A stretch of DNA of 64,000 nucleotides from Apostichopus japonicus (lineage: Eukaryota > Echinodermata > Holothuroidea > Aspidochirotida > Stichopodidae), in NCBI RefSeq assembly GCF_037975245.1, contig NC_092579.1, forward strand, positions 31,386,666 through 31,450,665. The letters run 5' to 3'. The notes under the pieces are model-generated. The model was not told where the DNA came from. It saw only the letters and a program-made list of their open reading frames with translations, and did not search any database. Of this stretch, positions 46,833 through 59,400 are shown piece by piece; the first letter of the stretch is position 1, and each line of letters starts with the position of its first letter. The translations under genes were made by a program, and so were the position numbers.

Positions 46833-47993
46833 CCTCGTCTTCGTCTTCGATACGGTGACACATCCGCAAAAAGGGACAATATCTCACCACACACACGTCA
46901 AGAGAGTAATTAATTAGATCTGACCCGAGTACTGATATAAGTGACAGGATTCACAGAACCACTCACTGGAACTACTAATGAGGTCTGAAGGCAGACTATT
47001 CCAATCCCTAATTGTATTTGGAAAAAAACTATACTTATAGCAATTGGTACTGGCATACAGTTGGCAGAAATGCATATCGTGCATGTTCCGACTCCTACGC
47101 AGAGGCTTTCTTAGGCAGTCAATAGGGATCTGAGCCTGACCATAGATGCCCTTAGCAAATAAGATGATTCTACTTTGTCTGCGCCTCTCTGCCAAGGGCA
47201 CCAGGTTTAGGTCCCGTAACAGAGATGAGACAGAGCCAGGCTCTCTTGAATAATCTGAAGCGATGAAACGGGCTGCACGCCTCTGAATGTTTTCGAGGTT
47301 GTGCTGCAAGAAAGCTTGGTGGGGATCCCAGACAGAACTGGCATATTCCAATACTGGCAGGAGGAGACCTTTATATGCAGCCAATTTTGCATCCTTCGAA
47401 CAAGGGGATAAGTTTCTACAAAGAACTCCCAATATCCTATTTCCTTTGTTACACACATTTTGAATATTTTTTCCCCAGTTGAGATCTGAAGTGATATGAA
47501 TACCCAGATATTTAATACAATCAACCTTAACCAAGTGAACCCCATTGAGCATGTAATTGAAATTTACAGGTTTCCTCTTTCTAGTAATGGTCATAATGTT
47601 ACATTTCACCGGCTGGAAACTCATGCCCCAATCTTTAGCCCATTGCCCTAGTATATTAATATCTTCCTGAAGTTGATGACCATCACTGACATCATCGATA
47701 ACCCGATAACAGACACAGTCATCAGCGAACAGTCGGACACCAGAAGAAACAGCATTACCAATATCATTAATATAGGCCAGGAAGAGAATGGGTCCCAAAA
47801 CTGACCCTTGCGGAACACCGGAAGTAACCTTAGAAGGATTAGACCTAGACCCATTGACAACAACCGACTGCTCTCTATCACTCAGAAAAGCATCCACCCA
47901 GCAGAGAACCTGATGTGAAACACCCATAGTGTACAGTTTAGATTTCAATAAACAGGTCTCTCTACAGAGCACTGACTAAAGCAGTACTCTCCT
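46832..47993 (-). mobile_element. 5'-truncated LINE (CR1-like) with open reverse transcriptase
   Basis: A minus-strand LINE 3' portion inserted into a repeat Q element. Its short 3' UTR ends in GAAGACGAAGACGAG, perhaps a tail repeat. Right of its 5' end the host element resumes at AGCACTGACTAAAGCAGTAC. Compared with the intact copy at 41160-41225, about 60 bp of target were lost on insertion. Confidence 0.8.
46914..47972 (-). CDS. Non-LTR reverse transcriptase, C-terminal part
   Basis: A 352-residue uninterrupted frame. It contains the fingers/palm segment SGVPQGSVLGPILFLAYIND (residues about 52-71), the catalytic LFADDCVCYR (about 81-90), IKYLGIHITSDLNWGKNI, and the thumb and post-RT region with VLEYASSVWDPH and RRAARFIASDYS, ending in the YSFFPNTIRDWNSLP motif common at LINE C-termini. 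The endonuclease and the first half of the RT are missing through 5' truncation, so it cannot mobilise alone. Lack of stops suggests a younger insertion than LINE-A or LINE-B. Confidence 0.85.
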   Translation of the reverse strand: MLCRETCLLKSKLYTMGVSHQVLCWVDAFLSDREQSVVVNGSRSNPSKVTSGVPQGSVLGPILFLAYINDIGNAVSSGVRLFADDCVCYRVIDDVSDGHQLQEDINILGQWAKDWGMSFQPVKCNIMTITRKRKPVNFNYMLNGVHLVKVDCIKYLGIHITSDLNWGKNIQNVCNKGNRILGVLCRNLSPCSKDAKLAAYKGLLLPVLEYASSVWDPHQAFLQHNLENIQRRAARFIASDYSREPGSVSSLLRDLNLVPLAERRRQSRIILFAKGIYGQAQIPIDCLRKPLRRSRNMHDMHFCQLYASTNCYKYSFFPNTIRDWNSLPSDLISSSSEWFCESCHLYQYSGQI

Positions 47994-48110
47994 CTGATAT
48001 ATGACAAAGTCTACAGTAAACAGGTTAGTAAATTTGCAAGTCTTATTAAGGGCCTGTCACAATGCTATGATGGCTCACAGAGACACAAGCAATGGATGTG
48101 ACACCTCCAC
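47994..48110 (+). pseudogene. Repeat Q element ORF fragments
   Basis: ACTAAAGCAGTACTCTCCTC matches 41235-41255, then ACAGTAAACAGGTTAGTAAA through GACACAAGCAATGGATGTG matches 53151-53240. The order of these two pieces differs from the other copies, so the element is rearranged here. Confidence 0.5.
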
Positions 48111-48569
48111 ACATAGGCTGTTGTGGCATATGTGGGAGATGTGAAATGATTTGGTACTTAAAAAGTTAATTTCTTTGCACAATACTTTGAAGAGCAGATG
48201 CTGGAATGTGGCTCTTCTCTTAGCTGCCAGGGATAGCATTGTGCGGATAATGCCATATGCTGGTGCCCCTGGCTTACTGATGGTGTAGGCACCTGTCCAC
48301 ATCCTGCATCCCTTTGTGTAACTTGTTGGGGCTGATGTATATTTTGCAACATTTGCATTTATTTCATCAGCCCATGCCATCCAATCTTAGTCTGACATTG
48401 TGAAGGTGTGAGCTTTCCATTTACAAATGTGTTACTGTATATAGGCCTATCCTTATTCTGATTGCAGTCTGGGTCTCAATAAAACTGATTCTTACACCAC
48501 ATATATTACATTGTAATGTATGCATTTAAATTCTGACTGTCGCTTTTTGCTCTGCTAGGTACACAGTAT

Positions 48570-49511
48570 TAGTGCTGATAGTCGACTCTTACTTTTGTAG
48601 TTGATTAATCGCATAGCTCTTCTCGCGATACTCGGTTACAGTTATGGCATCATCACTGTCATTTCTACATTGCAGAAATACAGTCAAACAAATCTTTTTC
48701 CATGGTGCACTGTCCCTATTTGTTCTTTCAAGTCTTAATGTGTGATGTCTAATTCATGTTAAAACATCTACCAAACAAAAACTGTCAACAAATTTCAATA
48801 TTCAACATTTCTTAAAATCCTTCAAAGTAAATCAAAAACTTTGGAATGGATCTACAAGGCTACTACAATTACTAGCACTAATCACAGCAAAAAAATGAAT
48901 AGATGCAACACCCTGTAGCGGTGTGATGATTACTATGCAAGAGTTTTCTGTAGAAGGACGTTCACCTTCTAGGCTAGGCTTTAGCCTAGTGTGATAGCAC
49001 GCACATATTATGACACATTGAAATGAAACTTCACCGCAATCGACACACTCTATCAGACATATGATACATGTGAACCACTGGCCAGAAATGAAATATACTG
49101 TAAACATGCATGTTTGAAGAAATTACAAATTCTTTGGCAATCATTAAAGATTAATAAATTTGGGAATTTGCAATTATGCGCAATGATGAAACATTGCTAG
49201 GACTAAATGTTGCACTGCAGAACAATCGTATTACTAACAAGTAAACGCATGAATCTAACCTGAACAGGTGCTTGCTGATTTTTAACACAGCACAGTTCTA
49301 GTGTAGCATTGTAAGAACCTGTGTTTGCAATATTTGCTGACAAACTGCTTAAGTGTTGTTTTTGATAGGTTAGGCTATTTTTCAATAGCAGATTGTGTGT
49401 AGTGCTAGCTTTAGTCCAGTAATCGCAACTTAGGTTTTGAGAGCGATTAATCAAACTTCCAAAGTGTAATCGCGACTACTGGCGATTAATCGATCACGAC
49501 TATCAGCACTA
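48570..49511. mobile_element. hAT-like non-autonomous element (TAGTGCTGATAGTCG ends)
   Basis: Inverted ends TAGTGCTGATAGTCG match for 15 bp. Flanks CACAGTAT (48562-48569) and TACTGTAT (49512-49519) agree at 6 of 8 positions, consistent with an old 8-bp target duplication. No transposase ORF. Confidence 0.7.
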
Positions 49512-49519
49512 TACTGTAT

Positions 49520-50245
49520 AAAAGTAGACTACTCACCAGATGTACAACTTCAGTTCCTCAGGTTTTACTTGTTCAATAGCTTAACATTGAAACTAGTGGC
49601 TCCTTATACCATCCTTTACTTGTACTACTACACATCTCAATAACACACAGATCAAAACAACAGACACAGGTAGTACATTGGTCTCTACAGGCCATGAACA
49701 TGTTCTTCCAGTCTAATTATTACTTCATCAGTGCATTTTTGGGCACATGCCATGGTGTACCAATGTGTTGTTACTTCCGTGTCAATCTCGTGCCACATTG
49801 CGATATTTTGGTGATTTTTCACAAAATTTGCCCCCAAATCACTCAAGCGTAAAATGATGAGACCTTTTTGTCATATTCCGTGATTACATATCATAACCAA
49901 TACCCTTAGCTATACTTAAGGCTCATAGAGTCTAAAATGGCAATTTTCAAATTCTTACTTATTATGGCCACGACACGAAAATTTCAACATCCTGTATTTT
50001 TGGGATCCATCTAAGCATGTTCTCTAGAACATATATCAACCACTCTGCCAATTAGAAACTTGATTTTTCCCTTCGAAATTTTTTTTCGTAATCTCATGAC
50101 CTAATGTGACAACATTTTAGGAACACGATTTGCTCTCGCTGTTTCCTCCGAACATATATCATACCTACACTCCGACAAGTGTACATAAATACACAAAACA
50201 ATCGATAACAAGTCAGCACGAATTCAAATCTAAATTTCCCGTGGA
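49520..50245. other. No recognised feature
   Basis: AT-rich, short frames only. May hold the 5' flank of the P2X7-domain pseudogene. Confidence 0.35.
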
Positions 50246-51178
50246 ATGTCAGATTTAGAACCAAATGTGGCAACCGAAGTTCAAAGTGATAGTGGTTCTT
50301 CACCAGGCAGTGAAATTGTACTAGAATTGGAGTGCCCTTTCTAATATTCGAAGCAGAGAGTGAAGGCGATGATCATGCCAATATTGAACCAAATGTTGAG
50401 GGTGGACCTGAGGTGTTACTGTTAGGATATAGAACCGTATCAGTTCGAGCCTGTCAAATGAGCCGAAATTGAAGCTCCACAACATATCGAAGAAGAAACC
50501 CGTTCGGAACTATTGCAAGGAGCATACAACGTGGTAAGAATTTAGTAATGAAGCAAACAAAATCCAGTCCATTTTGTGCATGTGTGGTTGGAATTCGCGG
50601 AACTGCCTTAACCATATTGTGAGTTGTGTTACGGTGACTTACAACCATAGAATCCTTACAACCCATATGTACTGTCTGTTGGCTATGTATTCATACATGT
50701 TCAGTATGGTGCGTAGTAGTAGTAGTAGTGGTGGTTACATACTGAAAGTTTGGCTCGGGACGTAAGCTGCATTATGCAGCCATGCTAGGTAGGCATATGT
50801 GTCATTTTATACTCATTATTACTAGGCTAGTACTTAGGCCTGGAGTTTTGCAAATCAATTGTCTGAACAAAAGAATGTTTCATGAAATATGGAAGGTGTA
50901 AATTCACAACAAATGTAACCATAACTGTACATTGTATCCCTGCTTGTTATTGTGGACATCATGGGCCAACATTCATACATTTTGAACTTTCAATATTTTT
51001 TTTTAGGCAGTACAGATACATAGCCTACGGTCAACAGGTTCAAAGGTGCTGGGGGTTCCTAGCAAGACACGTCAGGGTTGTGCTACCATCATGTGCAGTC
51101 CAAAGAATCAGAAGTGTGTTTCCAGCCAATGGTCATTTCACTGGATTCAAGATGCCAGGAGAAAACTCAATTGTATAG
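50246..51178 (+). pseudogene. P2X7-type intracellular domain gene, degraded
   Basis: First exon (ATG 50246, donor GTGGTAAGAA, exon end 50533) reads MSDLEPNVATEVQSDSGSS, an acidic stretch, then GYR-PYQFEPV and QHIEEETRSELLQGAYNV. These are typical of invertebrate proteins carrying only the cysteine-rich C-terminal domain of the P2X7 receptor. A possible second piece near 50570 has LCMCGWNSRNC. The last exon (51007-51178, after TTTTTTTTAG) encodes QYRYIAYGQQVQRCWGFLAR, VRVVLPSCAVQRIRSVFP and GHFTGFKMPG. This parallels the end of P2X7 (LRHCAYR...LPSC..WRIRKEFP..GQYSGFK). Two frameshifts and a TGA in exon 1 argue for a pseudogene. Confidence 0.65.
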
Positions 51179-51829
51179 GAAGCCTTGGTTGAGAAATCCT
51201 TCACCTTTTCTATTCTACGATTGTGTTGGATTATCAATCCTTCAGGGTTCCCTCAGTGTTGATATATTAAAATTCAAGACTTTTAATTAAGGATGAAATG
51301 GTTATTTTCCAGATCCAGCATCAACAATGAAAGAAAAGGCATGCTTTGAAGCATTTAGACACATGTATTGGCGTGACCGTGATGTCATATAATATGTGCA
51401 TCAGTGAACGGGCATTGACCTTTTTAGGAGCATTTCCTCCCAGACATGTTGGCTTTGTACCTTTAATCTGGAAGCCAAAATATCCATATCTCCAATGATA
51501 TTTGACAGAAAGTTATAATAAAGACCAATGGAGGCAGCAGAACTCTTGAATGTTTAGACTTTGTTTCTTCAGCAGCAGGTGGTTTGTTTTACAATCTTTC
51601 TCCAGAAACTCAGCAGTACACCCTGTTAATGGTCTTCGATTGTTTTAATGCGTGTGATGCTGTGTTTCCCTTTACGTGTCAGTGTTGTATGTGTCGTCGT
51701 GCGTGGGTAACATTTACAGGTATGCATGTGAGTTGCGTCGTGCAGTATTTCTTGGTTTAAATTACCCTTTATTCTATTTGCTTTTGGTTTATTCTAATTA
51801 ATTTATCACATTCATTTGAACCTCAAGTT

Positions 51830-52880
51830 TCTTTATCATGACTGTGCAGACTTTTTGTTTCCTATGAGAGCTTGAAATTTTCTTCACTTGTAAACAAACC
51901 TCTTTACTCAGCAGTAAACAATGTTCATATGCTGCTCCAGGGAGACCTAAAGTGGTCTAAACTTGCCTCAACTGACCCAATCTGTGTACCACTTGTACTT
52001 CCATTCATGCTCCATTACAGCCAAACCAAGAAAACCAGATCCTAATTGATAAGATATAAACAAAGATGTTCTCCTGTTGCTCTTTGGAACTTTTCCTGAA
52101 GGAGAACACTTGTGCAGGTTGATATAGATGCTAATAGGAGTATGCCACCTTAAGTAACAGCTGAGATATTTAAACTCCACATTAAACCTCCTTTTTATGA
52201 TAGTTTGAGAAGTTGTGACTTACATCATTTCTGTGTATCTCTGTCTATTGGGTGAATCTTCATATGGTGTTTCACACATGTTGTACAGTCTATATGAATA
52301 ATACAGTACTGAACTTTAAACAAGTGAGAGCCCAATGATTGACATATTCCCTAGTGTGATAAGAAGTCATTCCATCAGCATGACAGGCATCTACTGAATG
52401 TCTAAATTGTTCTTGGGTCCACACAATGTGTTTTAAGCACAGTCCCTCAGTTTGGTGCTACTTACCCCCTCTGGTGGAAACTTGGTTGGCCTTCTTCCCT
52501 CTGAAAATTTGATCACTCCCAGCATCCAGTAAGCATGCGCCCTTAGCTGTGGCTCTAAAGTGAAAGAGAAAAAGTTACTTGTTACTTTGGCGCTGCTTTT
52601 CAAAGGTATTTTGTCAGATTTTGGTGCAAAAACTACTTAGGAGATCTATGCACTAGCTGTGACCGAATCTAGAATGAGGGCGCTGTTCAAACAACATTCC
52701 AAACTAGTTGTAGTCGATCATATTGACTAGTTTCTCAGTGTAAGTCTTGTCTTGTATCATTCTATGTGTAGCTATTCAACTGCTTAGACTTCCAATAAAT
52801 GCTTACAAACAAAACTAGTGAATAGGTCACTGGAAAATTGGTATGTTTTAAGGATAAAAACTGATTAGTATTTAGAACAA
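51830..52880 (+). repeat. Repeat family Q, copy c (longest)
   Basis: Starts about TTATCATGACTGTGCAGA, runs through GTAAACAAACCTCTTTACTC, TAGGAGTATGCCACCTTAAG, ACACAATGTGTTTTAAGCAC and CTAGAATGAGGGCGCTGTTC, and leads into the ORF at 52880. Confidence 0.8.
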
Positions 52881-53280
52881 TGGGTAGAAGGAAAGGCATG
52901 TTTGATAGGCATGTAATAACCTTCAAGCCAGGTAACAGGTTTGGCTTTACTGCTTGAACAGCTGCTGAAGCTGATGTCAATTGCACTGGTGATATTCCTA
53001 GCTCTTCTGATACAGATATGGCAACTAATTCCTCTTGCAAACCTGCTTATAGAAGGCTCGACAAGGAAGAGTATGAGAGAGTAATTAACCCAGCAGATAA
53101 AGGACATGAGATATTTTCAACTCATTCACAACAAACCATGTTTGCAGAATCTACAGGAAACAGGTTTGTTAATTTGCAAGCTCTATTAAGGGCCTATCAC
53201 AGTGCTATGATGGCTCACAGAGAGACAAGCAATGGATGTGGGGACGACCCTATAGGTCTTTCTGATATGGAAGAATTGTA
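52880..53280 (+). pseudogene. First ORF of the repeat Q element
   Basis: ATG at 52880 encodes MGRRKGMFDRHVITFKPGNR, then a TGA at 52957-52959, then SSDTDMATNSSCKPAYRRLD, MFAESTGNRFVNLQALLRAY and GLSDMEEL with a stop at 53279-53281. Part recurs at 48010-48110 and its end at 40400-40480. No known domain is recognised. Position right after repeat Q suggests the 5' gene of the same mobile element. Confidence 0.4.
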
Positions 53281-53391
53281 GGACTTGAATCAAAGGTTGT
53301 GTTTGTAATCACCATGTAGCTACAAGAGTGAACTCTTGTCCATATAAAAAGCTTAAAAAAACAGTAACAAACCTGGCAAGAATCCTTCAGG

Positions 53392-54040
53392 TAGCATTCG
53401 CCCATTAAAAGCGCCATTGACTTACACACTAAATCACAAAAGTAATGTGGTCTCTAAGTCTAGAGAGAAGTTTTCACTAGCTAAACGCTACCCATCACCG
53501 GATAGCTGTCAAGTTGGCCTTTTATGGCATCATCAATTTTCCGTATCATGACCATGTAGATTTTTTGCTATCCGAGCCAGAACTTTTTGTCACTTGTAAA
53601 CAAACCTCTTCACTCAGTGGTAAACAATTTTCCTACGCTGCTCCTGGGAGGCCTTAAAGGGGTCTGAAATGGCCTCAATTGACACAATTTTCTCACTACA
53701 TGTACTTCCATTAATGCTCTTCAACATGCAAGCCACAAAAAACTAGATCATGATTGATAACAGGTCACAAAAGATGTTCCCCTGCTGCTTTTTGGCACTT
53801 TTCTTGAAGGAGAACAATCGAGCGGACTGATATAGACTCTAATAGGAGTATGCCACCTTATGTGAGAGATGAATTTTTTTTTTAATACCAAAATGATACT
53901 TTTTATAGTCGTCACAATATAAACCACAACAAAATTCTATGCAATTATCATTTTAGGTCCATAAAGATGTATTTTCAGAGATTTCAGTATGCAAGGTGCA
54001 GTGTGTAAATACACATATGAGCAATACTGTGTAAGCAGTA
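53392..54040 (+). repeat. Repeat family Q, copy d
   Basis: Starts GGTAGCATTCGCCCATTAAA, ends near GAGCAATACTGTGTAAGCAG. It begins right after CTGGCAAGAATCCTTCAG, the phrase that at 40560 continues into the ORF leader instead, so this copy is an insertion or an alternative element end. Confidence 0.8.
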
Positions 54041-55858
54041 ACCAGGTCTACGACTGCAACAACATTTCCAGTCACCAAGTTTGATAAGCTTGACCAATTT
54101 GGGTGCATCTATGATTCCTGCAGGTTGTATTGGTATTCCTGATCACCGCCCACTTGGTCTGGCTTGCCCTACCTGCAGAAACGTCATCCAGAGAAGGGTC
54201 TGCGGGGAGGGTTTTTTTCGTCTCTGGCTCTGAAAAGTGATGAAAACTACTTTTGTTTAGCTCAGCTGATTCCTCCCAAACTGACCTACAGGACATACCC
54301 CAATGTATTCCTGAACTGTTTGGAACATGTTAAACTGATATTGCATGTCACTCCAGTGCAACTGCTAAGTTACTAAGAATAAGAGAAGAGAATTGAAGGT
54401 GTTCTTTGCCAAAACTGGATCATCGGGATTTGTAAACCACAGCCTCACTGTGTGACAAGTACATTTATGTAGCTGATCAATATGAGCTACCGTACTTGCT
54501 CTTCATATTACACACTACGAGTCTGTGCACTCCATTGAATATGGCTACTGAAGTACAATAATAAACCAAGTCTGTTACTAAATAAATGATCGCCTCCTAT
54601 ATTCTTGATACGACACGCTCAACGGCCACACACTGAAACACACTGTAACAGTATGTACAGTAGTCAAAAGGAACAAATACTGAAATGCTATCTAGATACA
54701 CTGTTCACCTCAACAGCATATCCAGTCCAATTAAAGGTTTGTGCATAGGTTGTTACAATGTATTAAAGACAGTTATAAGGGAAGAGAGGTGGATAGGGGG
54801 GCATATTTCATGATAAAACATTCAAATTTGTTGCTCGGCAAAGAACAACAACGTCAAATTACCTTATTCTCCATTGGTGGCGAGCACTGGTTCCTATACT
54901 GTAGTTACTACAGTACAGTAGATCTCCCATGGAAGCATCAGGATATCTCTTTCTGCTGTCAGAGTTGTTTGGGATTTGTTGTTACCTCATCTAACCAGTT
55001 GAGGCCATTGATACCACACCCATTCAAAGTATATCGCTGTGAATGCTGAGGACTTGGCACATCAACTTTCTCTGAAAATTGACAAAACAACAGAAAACTA
55101 ATGATAGTGAAAATAGGCTCAAAACCCCTTGATGCACATATGTAGGAGCAGAAAATGCATACCTTTGTGGATTATTTGCTAAATAAGACTCAAAACATTC
55201 TCTGTGTAAGGTTTTAGCACTCAGCAGCCACTCCACTTAGGATACAGACCTCATACAACATTGTGCTACAGCTGGTGTAGACGTGGTCTAGGGTACTAAC
55301 GTAGCGCCATTATGAACCTGAGGCCTAAGCTAACAACATTATGGGTATTTCATGCATTGAAACTGAGTATTTGTCTTTAGTCAAACACCAGGTACTTCCA
55401 ACTTTAGCAAAAATAACCTAAAATATGGTTACCATGTACTTTAGGTGCCCACGGATGTCAAATTTCACTGAACTAAGTCATTCACGTCACACACGGCAGG
55501 CATTTTGGTCTGATTCTGAAGGATTTTGAACATCGTGCATTTGGCACCTACTTAGCAGGGTCAAGGAATGAATCAAATTACGGAAGCTTTGGTAGGTCAA
55601 GGCTTAATGACCCAATAGTTTATTGGGGAGGAAAACTGGTCAGAAATGCTCAAAATGATGTTCTGGTCTCATGTATAGAAACGCACATGCTCTTTGTGGT
55701 ACTTTACGTCTGTAATACTAATTTATGCGTAAAAATCATCCAAGCTTGAATTTTCTGACGTTTGCTTGAAAACCATTTTTACACACCATAGCAAATACTT
55801 TGGTCCAAAATTGGGACTTCTAGCACTTAAAATGAAAATTTTTAGCATTTTTGCTTAA
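54041..55858. other. No recognised feature
   Basis: Between repeat Q copies d and e. Short open frames only; the longest (54741-55049, 102 codons) has no recognised motif. No repeat shared with other parts of the window. Confidence 0.4.
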
Positions 55859-56480
55859 GGTAGCATACGCCCATTAAAAGCCCCATTGACTTACACACTA
55901 AATCACAAAAGTAATGTGGACTCTTAGTCTAGATAGAAGTTTTCACTAGCTAAACGCTACCCATCACCGGATAGCTGACAAATTGGCCATTCATGGCATC
56001 ATCAGGTTTCCGTACCATGATCATGAAGATTTTTTGCTATCCGAGCCGGAAGTTTTCGTCACGTGTAAACAAACCTCTTCACTCAGTTGTAAACAAATTT
56101 CCTACGCTGCTCCTGGGAGGCATAAAGGGGTCTAAAATAGCCTCAATTGACCCAATTTTCTCACCACATGTACTTCCATTAATGCTCTTTAGCATGCATG
56201 CCACAAAAAACTAGATCATGATTGATAACAGGTCACAAAAAGATGTTCTCCCGCTGCTTTTGAGCGGATTGATATAGACTCCAATAGGAGTATGCCACCT
56301 AAAGTGAGAGATGATTTTTTGTTATTACCAAAATGATACTTTTTATTGTCGTCACAATATAAACCACAACAGAATTCTATGCAATTATCATTTTTGGTCC
56401 ATAAAGATGTATTTTCAGACATTTCAGTACACACGGTGAAGTGTGTAGATACACATATGAGCAATACTGTGTAAGCAGTA
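55859..56480 (+). repeat. Repeat family Q, copy e
   Basis: Starts GGTAGCATACGCCCATTAAA and ends GAGCAATACTGTGTAAGCAG, very similar to copy d throughout. The 155-bp tRNA-like array starts directly after it. Confidence 0.8.
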
Positions 56481-56489
56481 GGGGTTAGC

Positions 56490-59400
56490 AGTATAAGATC
56501 GCGGCAAAAGCAAACTGCGGTGGCCGGGTCTCGAGCAGAGAATCCAAAATACGTCTCGCTCTCAAGGTACAGAGCACAACCAACTGCGCCACGGCAGCTG
56601 TTGATATAAATCTATGTTCGTTTCTAATACTTAAAGTTCCAGAGACCGTATAAGATCGCGGAAAAAGCAAATGCACTGGCCTGGTCTCCAGCCCGCGATC
56701 CAAAATTCGTCACGCTCTCGAGGTACAGAGCACAGCCAACCGCGCCACGACAGCAGTTGATATAAATCTATGTTCGTTTCTAATACTTAAAGTTCCAGAG
56801 ACCGTATTAGATCGCGGCAAAAGCAAACTGCCCCCACCTGGTCTCGAGCCCGCGATCCAAAATACGTCACGCTCTCGAGGTACAGAGCACAGCCAACCGC
56901 GCCACGACAGCAGTAGATATAAATCTATGTTCGTTTCTAATACTTAAAGTTCCAGAGACCGTATAAGATCGCGGCAAAAGCAAACTGCGCTGGCCTGGTC
57001 TCGAGCCCGCGATCCAAAATACGTCACGCTCTCGAGGTACAGAGCACAGCCAACCGCGCCACGACAGCAGTAGATATAAATCTATGTTCGTTTCTAATAC
57101 TTAAAGTTCCAGAGACCGTATAAGATCGCGGCAAAAGCAAACTGCAGTGGCCGGGTCTCGAGCCCAGGATCCAAAATACGTCACGCTCTCGAGGTACAGA
57201 GCACAACCAACCGCGCCACGACAGCAGTTGATATAAATCTATGTTCGTTTCTAATACTTAAAGTTCCAGAGACCGTATAAGATCGCGGCAAAAGCAAACT
57301 GCCCCCACCTGGTCTCGAGCCCGCGATCCAAAATACGTCACGCTCTCGAGGTACAGAGCAACCAACCGCGCCACGACAGCAGTTGATATAAATCTATGTT
57401 CGTTTCTAATACTTAAAGTTCCAGAGACCGTATAGGATCGCGGAAAAAGCAAACTGCGCTGGCCTGTCTCGAGCCCGCGATCCAAAATGCGTCACGCTCT
57501 CGAGGTACAGAGCACAACCAACCGCGCCACGACAGCAGTTGATATAAACTAATGTTCGTTTCTTATACTTGAAGTTCCAGATACCTTATAGGATCGCGGA
57601 AAAAGCAAACTGCGCTGGCCTGGTCTCGATCCCGCGATCCAAAATACGTCACGCTCGCGAGGTACAGAGCACAACCAACCGCGCCACGACAGCAGTTGAT
57701 ATAAATCTATGTTCGTTTCTAATACTTAAAGTTCCCAGAGACCGTACCAGATCGCGGCAAAAGCAAACTGCGCTGGCCTGGTCTCGATCCCGCGATCCAA
57801 AATACGTCACGCTCTCGAGGTACAGAGCACAACCAACCGCGCCACGACAGCAGTTGATATAAATCAATGTTTGTTTCTAATACTTAAAGTTCCAGAGATC
57901 GTATTAGATCGCGGCAAAAGCGAACTGCCCCCACCTGGTCTCGAGCCCGCGATCCAAAGTACGTCACGCTATCGAGGTACAGAGCACAACCAACCGCGCC
58001 ACGACAGCGGTTGATATAAATCTATGTTCGTTTCTAATACTTAAAGTTCCAGAGACCGTATAAGATCGCGGCAAAAGCAAACTGCCCCCACCTGGTCTCG
58101 AGCCCGCGATCCAAAATACGTCACGCTCTCGAGGTACAGAGCACAACCAACCGCGCCACGACAGCGGTTGATATAAATCAATGTTTGTTTCTGATACTTA
58201 AAGTTCCAGATATCGTATTAGATCGCGGCAAAAGCAAACTGCGCTGGCCTGGTCTCGAGCCCGCGATCCAAAATACGTCACGCTCTCGAGGTACAGAGCA
58301 CAACCAACAGCGCCACGACAGCGGTTGATATAATTCTATGTTCGTTTCTAATACTTAAAGTTCCCAGAGACCGTATAAGATCGCGGCAAAAGCAAACTGC
58401 CCCCACCTGGTCTCGAGCCCGCGATCCAAAATACGTCACGCTCTCGAGGTACAGAGCAACCAACCGCGCCACGACAGCAGTTGATATAAATAAAAATCAA
58501 TGTTCGTTTCTAATACTTAAAGTTCCCAGAGACCGTATGAGATCGCGGCAAAAGCAAACTGCCCCCACCTGGTCTCGAGCCCGCGATCCAAAATACGTCA
58601 CGCTCTCGAGGTACAGAGCAACCAACCGCGCCACGACAGCAGTTGATATAAATCTATGTTCGTTTCTAATACTTAAAGTCCCCAGAGACCGTATGAGATC
58701 GCGGCAAAAGCAAACTGCCCCCACCTGGTCTCAAGCCCGCGATCCAAAATACGTCACGCTCTCGAGGTACAGAGCAACCAACCGCGCCACGACAGCAGTT
58801 GATATAAATCTATGTTCGTTTCTAATACTTAAAGTTTCAGAGACCGTACCAGATCGCGGCAAAAGCAAACTGCCCCCACCTGGTCTCGAGCCCGCGATCC
58901 AAAATACGTCACGCTATCGAGGTACAGAGCAACCAACCGCGCCACGACAGCAGTTGATATAAATCTATGTTCGTTTCTAATACTTAAAGTTTCAGAGACC
59001 GTAAAAGATCGCGGCAAAAGCAAACTGCCCCCACCTGGTCTCGAGCCCGCGATCCAAAATACGTCACGCTCTCGAGGTACAGAGCAACCAACCGCGCCAC
59101 GACAGCAGTTGATATAAATCTATGTTCGTTTCTAATACTTAAAGTCCCCAGAGACCGTATGAGATCGCGGCAAAAGCAAACTGCGCCCACCTGGTCTCGA
59201 GCCCGCGATCCAAAATACGTCACGCTCTCGAGGTACAGAGCAACCAACCGCGCCACGACAGCAGTTGATATAAGTCTATGTTCGTTTCTAATACTTAAAG
59301 TTTCAGAGACCGTACCAGATCGCGGCAAAAGCAAACTGCCCCAACCTGGTCTCGAGCCGCGATCCAAAATACGTCACGCTATCGAGGTACAGAGCAACCA

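Noticed and set aside
54741-55049. 102-codon open frame
   Set aside because: No recognised motif, no splice-consistent neighbours, composition like the flanks.
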